Shown: positions 28,430-37,313, numbered from the stretch's first letter. The stretch: DNA of 64,000 nt from Hellea sp. (GCA_013002305.1 JABDKG010000040.1:124001-188000); one strand, 5' to 3'. Numbers and translations are program-made. Notes: generated by a model not told the origin, from the letters alone.

Positions 28430-28486
28430 CATTTCAGAAGCCAACCGGAGCCGACCATATACACTCTAGATAGACCGTGATTGTGG

Positions 28487-28501
28487 TTAACGGTGGGTTA
28501 A
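28487..28501. promoter_or_regulatory. CtrA box TTAA-N7-TTAA
   Basis: TTAA (28487-28490), seven bases, TTAA (28498-28501): a perfect match to the binding site of the cell-cycle regulator CtrA. It lies 87 bp before the PodJ-like start codon (minus strand) and about 90-110 bp before the MerR gene start (plus strand). In Caulobacter podJ is under cell-cycle control, so the PodJ-like gene is the likelier target. Confidence 0.5.
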
Positions 28502-28562
28502 AACGTTAACACTTTTCGTTGGTTTACTGTGAATAACTTGCTGATTTATAGTAAGTCATTGC

Positions 28563-28578
28563 TTGACGTTAACGTCAA
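28563..28578. promoter_or_regulatory. 16-bp perfect palindrome, probable MerR-family operator overlapping the merR promoter
   Basis: TTGACGTTAACGTCAA reads the same on both strands. It resembles the ACGT-containing palindromes bound by LiuR-type MerR regulators of acyl-CoA genes in proteobacteria (known for the family, recalled without a database). Its left half, TTGACG (28563-28568), is also a -35 element; 17 bp later comes TATATG (28586-28591) as -10. Transcription would begin near 28598, which is the A of an in-frame ATG, so the mRNA may be leaderless. A weaker copy of the half site, ACGTTAAC, lies at 28503-28510. Confidence 0.55.
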
Positions 28579-28588
28579 CGTTACCTAT

Positions 28589-29089
28589 ATGGATCTCATG
28601 TCAGCATCCCTGCCGCACATTTCAGCTGAAAATACCTGGTCTATCCGGGAATTTGCCGAACAATTCGAGATTACGCCGCGAGCATTGCGCTTTTACGAAG
28701 ATAAAGGCTTGATCAATCCGGATCGCGAATCCGGTACGCGCGTGTTTGGGCCTGTTGAGCACACAAAAATGACCAGCATATTGCGGGCCAAGCGCCTTGG
28801 ATTTACGCTAGATGATATTAAATCTGTACTCGATGTTACAGACGGACGTATCACCGACCGAACCGAACTTGCCGAGCGCAAATCAGGGTTTGAAAAGGTC
28901 ATCCAATCGCTCACTCGCCGTAAAACCGATATTGATATTTTAACCCGTGATATGAGCGAGCTTTGCCGTATTATGGATGAGAAACTCCTAAATACGGACG
29001 AAAATACGGAAGCTATTCAACTTGCCGAAGCCTATGATGAGGCATTCCGGCAACATCTTTCATCCGACAATCAATTCATTGGAAATTAA
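28589..29089 (+). CDS. MerR family transcriptional regulator, LiuR-like
   Basis: A regulator of 166 residues from the ATG at 28589 (or 163 from the ATG at 28598, which would coincide with the predicted transcription start). The winged helix is at about residues 18-80: WSIREFAEQFEITPRALRFYEDKGLINP, then the wing RVFGPVEHTKM and the second helix RLGFTLDDIKSVL. A coiled-coil helix and a short tail follow. There is no Cys cluster of the metal-sensing type. Next to a beta-oxidation operon in the same direction, the likely role is repression of these acyl-CoA genes in response to an acyl-CoA, as for LiuR. A longer upstream frame to 28529 exists but would put the operator inside the coding region. 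Confidence 0.78.
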   Translation: MDLMSASLPHISAENTWSIREFAEQFEITPRALRFYEDKGLINPDRESGTRVFGPVEHTKMTSILRAKRLGFTLDDIKSVLDVTDGRITDRTELAERKSGFEKVIQSLTRRKTDIDILTRDMSELCRIMDEKLLNTDENTEAIQLAEAYDEAFRQHLSSDNQFIGN

Positions 29090-29100
29090 GGGAAAATACC

Positions 29101-30891
29101 ATGCCAAGTTATAACGCTCCCCTGCGCGACATGTCCTTCGTTTTAAACGAGGTTTTAAATGTAGGCCAACTCACAAAATTCGATCGTTTTGAAGAAGCCG
29201 ATGCCGACATATTGGATGCTATTTTGGAGGAGGGTGCCAAATTTAGCCGCGATGTGTTGACGCCGCTTAATGTGGTTGGCGATCACGAAGGGTGTGTCCG
29301 TCATGATGATGGATCGGTGACAACCCCGACCGGCTTCAAAGACGCTTATAAACAGATGGTTGTAAACGGATATATGGGCATGTCTCAGCCTGTCGAATAT
29401 GGCGGAATGGGCATGCCTGGGATATGGCACTTGGCCGCTGGCGAAATGCAATCCGCCGCAAATATGGCCTTTGCCATGTATCCCGGCCTGACAAATGGGG
29501 CGATCAAAGCTATAAAAATCGGCGGCTCGGAAGAACAGAAAAAGACCTATTTGCCTAAGATGATCGCTGGCGAGTGGACAGGAACCATGAACCTAACTGA
29601 ATCTCATTGCGGAACCGATTTGGGTCTTCTGAAAACTAAAGCCGTGCCTCAAGGGGACGGTTCTCATAAAATCACCGGTCAGAAAATTTTCATTTCAGCC
29701 GGTGAACATGACATGGCGGATAATATTATTCACTTGGTCCTTGCCCGTGTTGAAGGCGCGCCTGCTGGAGTTAAAGGCATTTCGCTATTTATCGTGCCAA
29801 AATTCACGCTCGATGACGACGGTAATCCGGGAGAGCGCAACGGCGTTTCTTGCGGTTCAATCGAAGAGAAAATGGGTATTCATGGCAATTCAACGTGTGT
29901 CATGAATTATGATGATGCGACCGGCTACATGATCGGCGAGGAAAATAAGGGCCTAAAGGTCATGTTCGTCATGATGAACCGCGCCCGCCTCGACGTCGGT
30001 ATGCAAGGTATGGCCCAGTCCGAAGTGGCCTATCAAAATGCCGTCACCTATGCTCGAGATCGGTTGCAAGGCCGCGCCCTAACCGGACCGGTAAATGAAG
30101 ATGGCCCGGCCGATCCAATTATCGTTCACCCGGATGTGCGCCGCATGCTCATGGATACCAAATCCTTCAATGAAGGGGCCCGTGCCCTGATTTATTGGGC
30201 AGCGCTTTTAGAGGATCTTGAAAAAGTGCACGGCGACGAAAAATTTGTCGAAAAATGCGATGACTATCTTGGTCTACTGACACCGGTGATCAAAGGCTAT
30301 ATGACCGACCGCGCTATGCAGACCACGATTGATTGCCAACAGGTCTATGGCGGCCACGGCTTTATCGAGGAATGGGGCATGAGCCAATTCGTTCGCGATA
30401 CCCGTATCGCCCCGATTTATGAAGGCGCTAATGGAATTCAGGCACTTGACCTTGTTGGCCGGAAACTGGCCCGCAAAGGCGGCCGCGCCCTCATGTCGCT
30501 CAATGCCGAAATTGACGCCTACATCAAAGAGCATGAAAACAACGACAACATCAGCGATTTTGTTGAAGCCTTAAAATCGGCAAAAACCAAGCTCACTGAA
30601 GGCACGATGTGGCTGATGCAAAATGGCATGTCTAATCCTAATAATGCTGGCGCCGGTTCGGTTGACTATATGCACATGATGGGTTTGGCCGTGTTCTCCT
30701 ATATGTGGACGATGATGGCGGTGACCGCGCAGAAGGCCATTGATGACGGCACCAATGACGAGTTCTATGCCAATAAAATTATTACAGGTCGTTATTTTAT
30801 AAAGCGTGTCCTACCGATGATCGATACGCATTTGGCACGGATGAAGACCGGCGCAGAACCTGTGATGGCCTTGGCGGCGGACGCGTTTTAA
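29101..30891 (+). CDS. Acyl-CoA dehydrogenase with C-terminal extension
   Basis: A 596-residue FAD enzyme that makes trans-2-enoyl-CoA from acyl-CoA. It is the long form with the AcylCoA_DH_N start (MPSYNAPLRDMSFVLNEVL), the main dehydrogenase body with TMNLTESHCGTDLG (FAD and substrate contact), and an added C-terminal helical domain. The catalytic Glu is likely in IYEGANGIQALD, matching the YEG position of short/medium-chain enzymes. Chain-length preference cannot be read. It is the first structural gene after the MerR regulator, 11 bp downstream. Confidence 0.92.
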   Translation: MPSYNAPLRDMSFVLNEVLNVGQLTKFDRFEEADADILDAILEEGAKFSRDVLTPLNVVGDHEGCVRHDDGSVTTPTGFKDAYKQMVVNGYMGMSQPVEYGGMGMPGIWHLAAGEMQSAANMAFAMYPGLTNGAIKAIKIGGSEEQKKTYLPKMIAGEWTGTMNLTESHCGTDLGLLKTKAVPQGDGSHKITGQKIFISAGEHDMADNIIHLVLARVEGAPAGVKGISLFIVPKFTLDDDGNPGERNGVSCGSIEEKMGIHGNSTCVMNYDDATGYMIGEENKGLKVMFVMMNRARLDVGMQGMAQSEVAYQNAVTYARDRLQGRALTGPVNEDGPADPIIVHPDVRRMLMDTKSFNEGARALIYWAALLEDLEKVHGDEKFVEKCDDYLGLLTPVIKGYMTDRAMQTTIDCQQVYGGHGFIEEWGMSQFVRDTRIAPIYEGANGIQALDLVGRKLARKGGRALMSLNAEIDAYIKEHENNDNISDFVEALKSAKTKLTEGTMWLMQNGMSNPNNAGAGSVDYMHMMGLAVFSYMWTMMAVTAQKAIDDGTNDEFYANKIITGRYFIKRVLPMIDTHLARMKTGAEPVMALAADAF

Positions 30892-30913
30892 ATTGAAGGC
30901 AGCAGATTCCCTG

Positions 30914-30934
30914 CCGGACCTCAAGTCCGGTTTT
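30914..30934. repeat. Hairpin with TCAAG loop in the acyl-CoA dehydrogenase intergenic gap
   Basis: CCGGAC (30914-30919), loop CTCAA, GTCCGG (30925-30930), then TTTT. A stem of 6 bp with a short T run could act as a partial terminator or RNA-stabilising hairpin between the two dehydrogenase genes. The TCAAGT core also occurs in the repeat at 35593-35692, so it may be a worn half of the same element. Confidence 0.35.
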
Positions 30935-30956
30935 GAAGTTTTAAACGGAGACATAA

Positions 30957-32114
30957 ATGAGCGCATTGGATTTTAAGAACCCGCCTTGGTATGATGAGGA
31001 AGACATCAATATTTTCCGCGATGCGGTTTACGGGTTTTATAAAACCGAAATGGCGCCGCATTCCGAGCGCTTTCGCAAAAACCATATGGTTGACCGCGAA
31101 TATTGGAACAAAGCCGGCCAGATGGGTCTCCTCAACACCATGATCCCCGAAGAATATGGCGGCGGCGGCGGTGACTATCGCCACGAAATGATCATTATGG
31201 AAGAGCTTGAACGCGCCGAAGTCGACGGCTTTGGGCTTTCGCTCCACAACGCAATTGTGGCGCCTTATATCCTCCATTACGGCACAGAAGAGCAAAAACA
31301 AAAATGGCTCCCGAAAATGGCCTCCGGTGAATATGTCGGCGCGATCGCCATGACAGAGCCGAGCACTGGCTCAGACCTTCAGGGCATACGCACGACCGCC
31401 AAGAAAGACGGCAATGGCTGGATCATTAATGGCTCAAAAACATTCATCACTAATGGCGGAACCGCCAACCTCATTATCGTCGTGGCCGACACTGGCGGCG
31501 AAGGTAAACACTCGAAATCTCTATTCGTTGTCGAAACTGATGACCTTGAAGGATTCCGCCGCGGTCGCGTTCTCGACAAAGTTGGCGCCGAAGCCCAAGA
31601 CACAGCCGAGCTGTTCTTTGATGATATGAAAGTGCCAGCTGACGCGCTTCTCGGCACAGAAGCCGGGCAGGGCTTTATTCAGCTCATGACCGAGCTGCCG
31701 CAAGAGCGTCTCAATATCGCCGTTCAAGGCGTTGCGGTGATGGAAAAAGTCCTTGGCCACACCATTGAATATGTCAAAGAGCGCAAAGCTTTTGGCAAAC
31801 GCATTATCGATTTTCAAAACACCCAGTTTGAACTCGCGGAATGTAAAACCATCGCAACAGTCGCCAAGTCTTTTGTTTATGATTGCGCCGAGAAACATTT
31901 GCGCGGCGAGCTTGATACGGTCACGGCCTCTATGGCGAAACTGTGGGTCACCGATATGGAATGTAAGATCAATGATCGTTGCCTGCAGCTGTTTGGCGGT
32001 TACGGCTTTATGAATGAATACCTGGTCGCCCGTCAGTGGCGCACCTCCCGCGTTCAGCGCATTTATGGCGGCACTAACGAGATCATGAAAATGGTCATCA
32101 GCCGCTCACTTTAA
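30957..32114 (+). CDS. Acyl-CoA dehydrogenase, LCAD-like
   Basis: A 385-residue acyl-CoA dehydrogenase of standard length. TEPSTGSDLQG and WIINGSKTFITNGG mark the FAD-binding middle domain. At the usual short/medium-chain Glu position it has Gly (IYGGTNEI). Alignment of ELPQERLNIAVQGVAVMEK with long-chain/isovaleryl-type enzymes instead places a Glu (in VMEK) at their known base position. It therefore probably uses that other active-site geometry, as in LCAD and isovaleryl-CoA dehydrogenase, and complements the 596-residue enzyme. A GGAGA ribosome site precedes the ATG. Confidence 0.9.
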   Translation: MSALDFKNPPWYDEEDINIFRDAVYGFYKTEMAPHSERFRKNHMVDREYWNKAGQMGLLNTMIPEEYGGGGGDYRHEMIIMEELERAEVDGFGLSLHNAIVAPYILHYGTEEQKQKWLPKMASGEYVGAIAMTEPSTGSDLQGIRTTAKKDGNGWIINGSKTFITNGGTANLIIVVADTGGEGKHSKSLFVVETDDLEGFRRGRVLDKVGAEAQDTAELFFDDMKVPADALLGTEAGQGFIQLMTELPQERLNIAVQGVAVMEKVLGHTIEYVKERKAFGKRIIDFQNTQFELAECKTIATVAKSFVYDCAEKHLRGELDTVTASMAKLWVTDMECKINDRCLQLFGGYGFMNEYLVARQWRTSRVQRIYGGTNEIMKMVISRSL

Positions 32115-32146
32115 GAATATAATAGATAACCAAAGGAACCCCCAAC

Positions 32147-33358
32147 ATGACCGATGCATATATTTTTGATGCGGTGAGAACGCCGCGCGGCAAGGGCAAG
32201 AAATCTGGATCTCTGCATGAGATCACGGCTTTGTCTTTGCTGACCCAGCAGCTTGAAGCTATTCGTGATCGTAATGATCTCGATACGTCTAAAGTCGATG
32301 ATGTGATCATGGGTTGTGTGTCGCCGGTTGGCGAGCAAGGCGCAGACATTGCTCGCGTTGCCGCGATTAGCGCTGATTACGCCGAAACAGCGGCTGGTGT
32401 AACGATTAACCGGTTCTGTGCCTCTGGCCTCGAAGCGGTTAACATGGGCGCAGCCAAGGTCATGTCCGGCATGTCCGACATGATCGTCGCTGGCGGCATC
32501 GAATCGATGTCACGCGTCCCCATGGGATCGGATGGCGGCGCCATGGCGGTGGACCCAAGCTTTGCTTATGAGCACCAGCTTGTCCCGCAGGGTATCTCGG
32601 CTGATTTGATTGCGACCAAATACGGCTTCTCCCGCGATGATTGCGATGCCTACGCGGTCGAGTCGCAAAAGCGCACAGCCAAGGCTTGGGATGAAGGCCG
32701 TTTTGATAAAGGTATTGTTCCCGTCAAAGATCAACTTGGCGTCACTATTCTTTCCAAGGACGAACATATGCGTCCGAGCACAGACATGCAGAGCCTCGGC
32801 GCGCTTAATCCATCCTTTATTGGTATGGGGACTGTGATGCCGGGCTTTGATGGTGTGGCGCTGCAAAAATATCCTGAACTTGAAAAAATTAACCACGTTC
32901 ACCACGCGGGTAACTCTTCCGGTATCGTTGATGGCGCATCAGCCGTATTGATCGGCACCAAGGAAATGGGCGAGGCGCTCGGCCTGAAAGCCCGCGCCCG
33001 GATTAAATCATTCGCGGAAATCGGATCAGAGCCAACCATCATGTTGACAGGTCCTGAATTCGTCGCGGCCAAAGCCCTTAAGAAAGCCGGCATGGAAGTT
33101 GGTGATATCGATCTTTACGAACTGAACGAAGCTTTTGCGGCCGTTGTTCTGAGGTTCTTGCAGGCTCACGACATTGATCCAGCTATTATGAACGTTAATG
33201 GCGGCGCCATTTCTATGGGTCACCCACTTGGCGCAACCGGTGCCATGATCCTCGGCACAATGGTCGATGAGCTTGAACGCTCTGACAAAGAAACATCCTT
33301 GATCACACTTTGCGTCGGCGGCGGCATGGGCGCAGCCACCATAATTGAACGCGTTTAA
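32147..33358 (+). CDS. fadA: Acetyl-CoA C-acyltransferase (thiolase)
   Basis: A 403-residue thiolase that splits 3-ketoacyl-CoA with CoA to acetyl-CoA and a shortened acyl-CoA. The nucleophilic Cys is in [11 protein letters not shown], His and the second Cys in [16 protein letters not shown] and [10 protein letters not shown]. It lies 32 bp after the LCAD-like gene and 25 bp before the FadJ-type gene, giving all core steps of beta-oxidation in one transcript. The family also includes acetoacetyl-CoA thiolases; the partner genes favour a degradative role. Confidence 0.92.
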   Translation: MTDAYIFDAVRTPRGKGKKSGSLHEITALSLLTQQLEAIRDRNDLDTSKVDDVIMGCVSPVGEQGADIARVAAISADYAETAAGVTINRFCASGLEAVNMGAAKVMSGMSDMIVAGGIESMSRVPMGSDGGAMAVDPSFAYEHQLVPQGISADLIATKYGFSRDDCDAYAVESQKRTAKAWDEGRFDKGIVPVKDQLGVTILSKDEHMRPSTDMQSLGALNPSFIGMGTVMPGFDGVALQKYPELEKINHVHHAGNSSGIVDGASAVLIGTKEMGEALGLKARARIKSFAEIGSEPTIMLTGPEFVAAKALKKAGMEVGDIDLYELNEAFAAVVLRFLQAHDIDPAIMNVNGGAISMGHPLGATGAMILGTMVDELERSDKETSLITLCVGGGMGAATIIERV

Positions 33359-33383
33359 AGAAACAGAAGAATAAGAGAATAGA

Positions 33384-35579
33384 ATGGAACATTTTAAATT
33401 AGACCTCGACAAGAACGGCATATTGCTGATCACCTTTGATAGCCCGGGCCGGAGTATGAACGTATTGTCAAATGCCGTCATGGCGGAGTTTGGCCAGATC
33501 GTCGAAAAGATTAAAACCGAAGCTGACATTAAAGGCGCGGTTATCACTTCCGGAAAAGCGGCGTTTTGCGCCGGCGCCGATCTGGATGAAATGGGCGGCC
33601 AAACGGCTGAGCTGCAATCGATGATGTCGTCCGACCCGGAAGCCGCGAAAAAGAAACTGTTTGACCAGGTATACTCGCTTAATCAGGAATTCCGAGCCCT
33701 GGAAACTTGCGGCAAACCTATCGCGGCGGCTGTGAACGGCCTCGCGCTTGGCGGTGGTTTTGAAATCGTTCTAGCCTGTCATGGACGTTTTGCGGCCAAT
33801 GATAACCCGAAATTAAAACTAGGTTTGCCCGAAGCCCTAGTCGGTCTTCTGCCGGGCGCCGGCGGAACGCAGCGCCTGCCACGGCTTGTCGGTTTGATGG
33901 CAGCCGCGCCAATTTTGACACAAGGCAAACAGCTTAAAGCTTCTGAAGCGCAAGCCATGGGTATATTGCACGGTACAGCGCCTCAAACTGAACTAATCAA
34001 GACAGCTAAACAGTGGGTCAAGGACAATCCAAAAGCCAAACAGCCTTGGGATGCGGACCGGTTCAAATTTCCCGGCGGCGCGCCTTATACGGCGCAGGGT
34101 TTCCAGATGTTCGCAGGCGCGAACGCTATGATCCGGAAGGAAACCTATGGCAATTACCCGGCGATGGAGAATATTCTCAAAGCCGTTTACGAAGGCTCGC
34201 TGGTTCCAATGGATGCAGCGCTACGGATTGAGAGCCGTTACTTCGCCGATCTTTTCTTGCGGCCCGAAAGCAAGAACATGATCCGCTCTTTATTTGTCTC
34301 CAAACAGGCGATCGAAAAAGGCGAAGGCCGTCCGGCGGGTCAGACTAAAGGCGAAATCAATAAAGTTGGCGTTATCGGCGCTGGCTTTATGGGTGCAGGC
34401 ATTGCTTATGTGTCTGCCATGTCAGGCATCGAGGTCGTTTTGATCGATCGCGACCAAGAAGGCGCGGATAAAGGCAAACAGTTCACAATTGATGAGCAAA
34501 CTAAACGCGTTAAACGCAGAAAATCAACGCAGGAAAAAGCCGACAAGATTATCAACAGAATTGAAGCGACTACGGATTACGCCAAGCTTAATGACGTTGA
34601 TCTGATCGTCGAGGCCGTGTTCGAAGACAGCGCGCTTAAGGCCAAAATTACAGAACTGGCCGAAGACGTGATTGGCGACAAAGCTGTGTTTGGATCTAAC
34701 ACTTCAACCATTCCGATTACGGATTTGGCTAAGGCGTCCAAGCGCCCTGACAATTTCATCGGCATTCACTTCTTCAGTCCCGTTCACAAAATGATGCTGG
34801 TCGAGATTATCAAAGGTGAAAAGACATCAGACTATGCAATTTCCCGCGCGATTGATTTTGTCTCGCGGATTCGCAAAGTGCCGATCGTGGTTGAAGACAC
34901 GCGCGGCTTTTATGCCAACCGTTGTGTCATGCGCTATATTCAAGAGGGTTATAATCTCTTGTCGGAAGGCGTAAAGCCGGCTCTGATTGAAAACGCTGCC
35001 AAAATGGCCGGCATGCCAGTTGGACCTCTTGCGCTTCAAGACGAAGTTGCAATTGATCTGGGCTATAAAGTTATGCAGCAGACCAAAAGGGATTTGGGCA
35101 ATAATTATGAGCCCAATGCGGGCGAGCCGATCATTACCGCTATGGTCGAGAAATATGAGCGCTTTGGCCGTAAAAACGGCAAAGGCTTTTATGTTTATAA
35201 TGGCAAAGAAAAACATCTCTGGGAAGAGCTAGGTCAGTTCGCTGTCAATGGCATTTTGGATGAACAGCCCGCCGTTCAAGAGATTAAAGACCGGATCATG
35301 TACACGCAGGCGATCGAAGCGGCCCGCACATTTGACGAGGGCATAATCCATGACCCGCGCGAAGCTGACCTTGGCTCGATCTTCGGTTGGGGCTTTGCTC
35401 CGTTCACGGGCGGCGCGATCAGTTTCATTGATACGAAAGGCGCCAAAGCGTTTGTAGCGCGCGCTGATGAACTTCGTGATGCCCACGGATCGCAGTTTGA
35501 AGTGCCAGCACTTCTGCGCGACATGGCCGAAAAGGGCGACAGCTTCTATAGCCGTTTTGGTCAAAAGAAGGCGGCCTAA
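33384..35579 (+). CDS. fadJ: Trifunctional-type enoyl-CoA hydratase / 3-hydroxyacyl-CoA dehydrogenase
   Basis: A 731-residue fusion. The N-terminal crotonase domain (about 1-190) has CAGADLDEM for the first oxyanion-hole backbone and PEALVGLLPGAGGTQRLPRL carrying the catalytic Glu. The C-terminal NAD-binding part starts at about residue 325 (KVGVIGAGFMGAGIAYVSA), with the catalytic His in IGIHFFSPVHKMMLVEII, followed by two helical 3HCDH_C domains. It hydrates enoyl-CoA and oxidises the product, feeding thiolase upstream in the operon. The FadJ/FadB naming is by architecture; the closest ortholog was not tested. Confidence 0.93.
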   Translation: MEHFKLDLDKNGILLITFDSPGRSMNVLSNAVMAEFGQIVEKIKTEADIKGAVITSGKAAFCAGADLDEMGGQTAELQSMMSSDPEAAKKKLFDQVYSLNQEFRALETCGKPIAAAVNGLALGGGFEIVLACHGRFAANDNPKLKLGLPEALVGLLPGAGGTQRLPRLVGLMAAAPILTQGKQLKASEAQAMGILHGTAPQTELIKTAKQWVKDNPKAKQPWDADRFKFPGGAPYTAQGFQMFAGANAMIRKETYGNYPAMENILKAVYEGSLVPMDAALRIESRYFADLFLRPESKNMIRSLFVSKQAIEKGEGRPAGQTKGEINKVGVIGAGFMGAGIAYVSAMSGIEVVLIDRDQEGADKGKQFTIDEQTKRVKRRKSTQEKADKIINRIEATTDYAKLNDVDLIVEAVFEDSALKAKITELAEDVIGDKAVFGSNTSTIPITDLAKASKRPDNFIGIHFFSPVHKMMLVEIIKGEKTSDYAISRAIDFVSRIRKVPIVVEDTRGFYANRCVMRYIQEGYNLLSEGVKPALIENAAKMAGMPVGPLALQDEVAIDLGYKVMQQTKRDLGNNYEPNAGEPIITAMVEKYERFGRKNGKGFYVYNGKEKHLWEELGQFAVNGILDEQPAVQEIKDRIMYTQAIEAARTFDEGIIHDPREADLGSIFGWGFAPFTGGAISFIDTKGAKAFVARADELRDAHGSQFEVPALLRDMAEKGDSFYSRFGQKKAA

Positions 35580-35592
35580 CAATACCACAAAA

Positions 35593-35692
35593 CCCCGCTC
35601 ATCTCTGCGAAAACGGGGAACCAGATTGCGATTATGGTCCAGCAGGATTCAAATTGGAAAAGTGGATCCCCAATCAAGTTGGGGATGAGCGG
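35593..35692. repeat. Double-hairpin intergenic palindromic repeat
   Basis: Outer arms CCGCTCATC (35595-35603) and GATGAGCGG (35684-35692) are exact reverse complements. Inside are a hairpin CCCCG(35593-35597)/CGGGG(35614-35618) and a perfect hairpin ATCCCCAA-TCAAG-TTGGGGAT (35666-35686). The layout is that of a REP/BIME-like mobile palindromic unit; similar CCCCGCxxAAGCGGGG and TCAAGTCGGGG half-units are common between genes in Caulobacterales and relatives (recalled). It separates the FadJ and crotonase genes and may weaken transcription of the latter. Confidence 0.55.
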
Positions 35693-35714
35693 ATTTAAAC
35701 ATTGGAGAGAATAG

Positions 35715-36416
35715 ATGTCCGGAAACGTTTCCTACGCACATGATGACGGCATTGCCACGATCAAAATGGATGATGGCAAAGCCAACGCTTTATCTACTGC
35801 GATGATCGGTGAGCTTAACACCGCTTTTGACAAAGCAGAAGCTGACAATGCCATTATCATTCTGACGGGCCGCGACGGATTATTTTGCGGCGGGTTTGAT
35901 CTCAAGGAAATGGGCGATGGCCCGCAAGACGCACTCCAGCTGACATCACTGGGCTCCAAACTCGCCCGCCGGATTATGGCGTTTCCTCGCCCGGTTATTT
36001 TGGTCGCGACGGGTCACACCATAGCGATGGGTGCGTTTCTGGCATTGGCCTGTGATTATCGCATCATCGCTGAAGGTGACTTTAAAACCGGTCTCAATGA
36101 AACTATGATTGGCATGACCATGCATAATTTCGGGATTGAGCTTGGTCGTTATCGCCTCGCCAAAAACTATTTTAATCGATGCGTTATCAATGCCGAAATT
36201 TTCAGCCCGCGTGATGCTGTTCGTGCTGGCTTCTTCGACCGCACAGTGCCGGTTGATCAGCTGGCTATGGCAGGCCCGATGGCCGGGCAAATGTTCAAAC
36301 AGCTCAATGAAACCGCCTTTAAAAACACCAAACGCCGCTCCCGCAAAGCTGCCTTTGCGATCTTGGACCAAGCCATCGAAGATGATCTCGATCCGGCCAA
36401 AGTCCACGCGATGTAG
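35715..36416 (+). CDS. Crotonase/enoyl-CoA hydratase-related protein
   Basis: A 233-residue crotonase-fold protein. GRDGLFCGGFDLKEM gives one half of the oxyanion hole and VATGHTIAMGAFLALACDYRI the second. At the sites where hydratases have two Glu residues I see none clearly in position, so it may be an isomerase, hydrolase or another crotonase activity. A GAGAGAA ribosome site is 5-6 bp before the ATG. It follows the intergenic palindromic repeat, on the same strand as the beta-oxidation genes. Confidence 0.82.
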   Translation: MSGNVSYAHDDGIATIKMDDGKANALSTAMIGELNTAFDKAEADNAIIILTGRDGLFCGGFDLKEMGDGPQDALQLTSLGSKLARRIMAFPRPVILVATGHTIAMGAFLALACDYRIIAEGDFKTGLNETMIGMTMHNFGIELGRYRLAKNYFNRCVINAEIFSPRDAVRAGFFDRTVPVDQLAMAGPMAGQMFKQLNETAFKNTKRRSRKAAFAILDQAIEDDLDPAKVHAM

Positions 36417-36431
36417 TCCTGAAAGGCTCTT

Positions 36432-37313
36432 ATGAGCTTTAAGCGCAATTCTTACGATATGCCCGGCGGCACGATGTCCGCTCTGCATGTCAACGAAAGT
36501 AAAGGCCGAGCGCGTCTGGTATTTGCCCATGCCAATGGATTTAATGGCCAAACTTATCGCGCAATTTTAGGACCGCTCAATGTACATTCTATCGCCGTCG
36601 ATTTGCGCGGCCATGGATTTACGGACCTGCCCACCAATATAAAAGCCCTAAAAGGGTTTCAAATTTTTGCCGACGATTTGGTGACATTTATTAGCCGAAA
36701 TGTACCTGGCAAAGTCATTCTGTCCGGCCATAGTTTCGGCGCCGTCGCGGCCATACTCGCGGCACCGCAGCTCACGGACCGGCTCGCTGGATATGTTGGG
36801 TTTGATCCGGTTTCCATGCCCTGGATTGGACGGCAATGGCCGAACATTCCGGGCGGACGAGCCTGGATGAAAAAATATGTTCCCATTGCCAAAAATGCCA
36901 GAAATCGTCGCCGTCAATTTGACAGTCTCGAGGCGGCTTTCAAACGCTATAAAGGCCGCGCAGCGTTTAAAAAGGTTCCCGATGAAATCTTAAAGGACTA
37001 TCTTAAAGGCGGGATGGAGCCCAATGATAATGGCATGCAACTCTCTTGCGACCCTGAATGGGAACAAGCCGTGTTTTGCGCGCAGGCTCATAATCTATAT
37101 AAGGCGGCGCGGTTCTTACCGAAAAATTCAAAGGCGCATTATGCAGGAAAGTTTGCTGTAAGCTCTAAAGGTACAAGAGCAAAGCTTGGTCGGGTGATTG
37201 GGCAGAATAATATTATATTTAATCCGAAATTTTCACACCTGTTTCCGATCCAAGAGCCGGAATATGCGGCGGGCGCCCTAACGGATTGTATCAAGCATGC
37301 AGATTGGGAATAA
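36432..37313 (+). CDS. Alpha/beta hydrolase
   Basis: A 293-residue alpha/beta-hydrolase-fold protein. The early AHANGFNGQTYRAIL matches the oxyanion-loop HxNGF variant, the nucleophile elbow is GHSFGAV (Ser about 101), and a late FSHLFPIQEP holds the likely catalytic His. A substrate is not visible; thioester or ester cleavage would suit its neighbours. The start lies 15 bp after the crotonase stop. Its 3' end overlaps the convergent thioesterase gene by 23 bp. Confidence 0.82.
   Translation: MSFKRNSYDMPGGTMSALHVNESKGRARLVFAHANGFNGQTYRAILGPLNVHSIAVDLRGHGFTDLPTNIKALKGFQIFADDLVTFISRNVPGKVILSGHSFGAVAAILAAPQLTDRLAGYVGFDPVSMPWIGRQWPNIPGGRAWMKKYVPIAKNARNRRRQFDSLEAAFKRYKGRAAFKKVPDEILKDYLKGGMEPNDNGMQLSCDPEWEQAVFCAQAHNLYKAARFLPKNSKAHYAGKFAVSSKGTRAKLGRVIGQNNIIFNPKFSHLFPIQEPEYAAGALTDCIKHADWE

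Noticed and set aside
28503-28510. ACGTTAAC, possible second MerR operator half upstream of the palindrome
   Set aside because: Only one half matches; the flanking bases are not palindromic, so I mention it only as context.
35720-35731. GGAAACGTTTCC palindrome at the start of the crotonase gene
   Set aside because: It falls in codons 2-5 of the coding sequence and does not match the operator before the MerR gene; a chance palindrome is likely.
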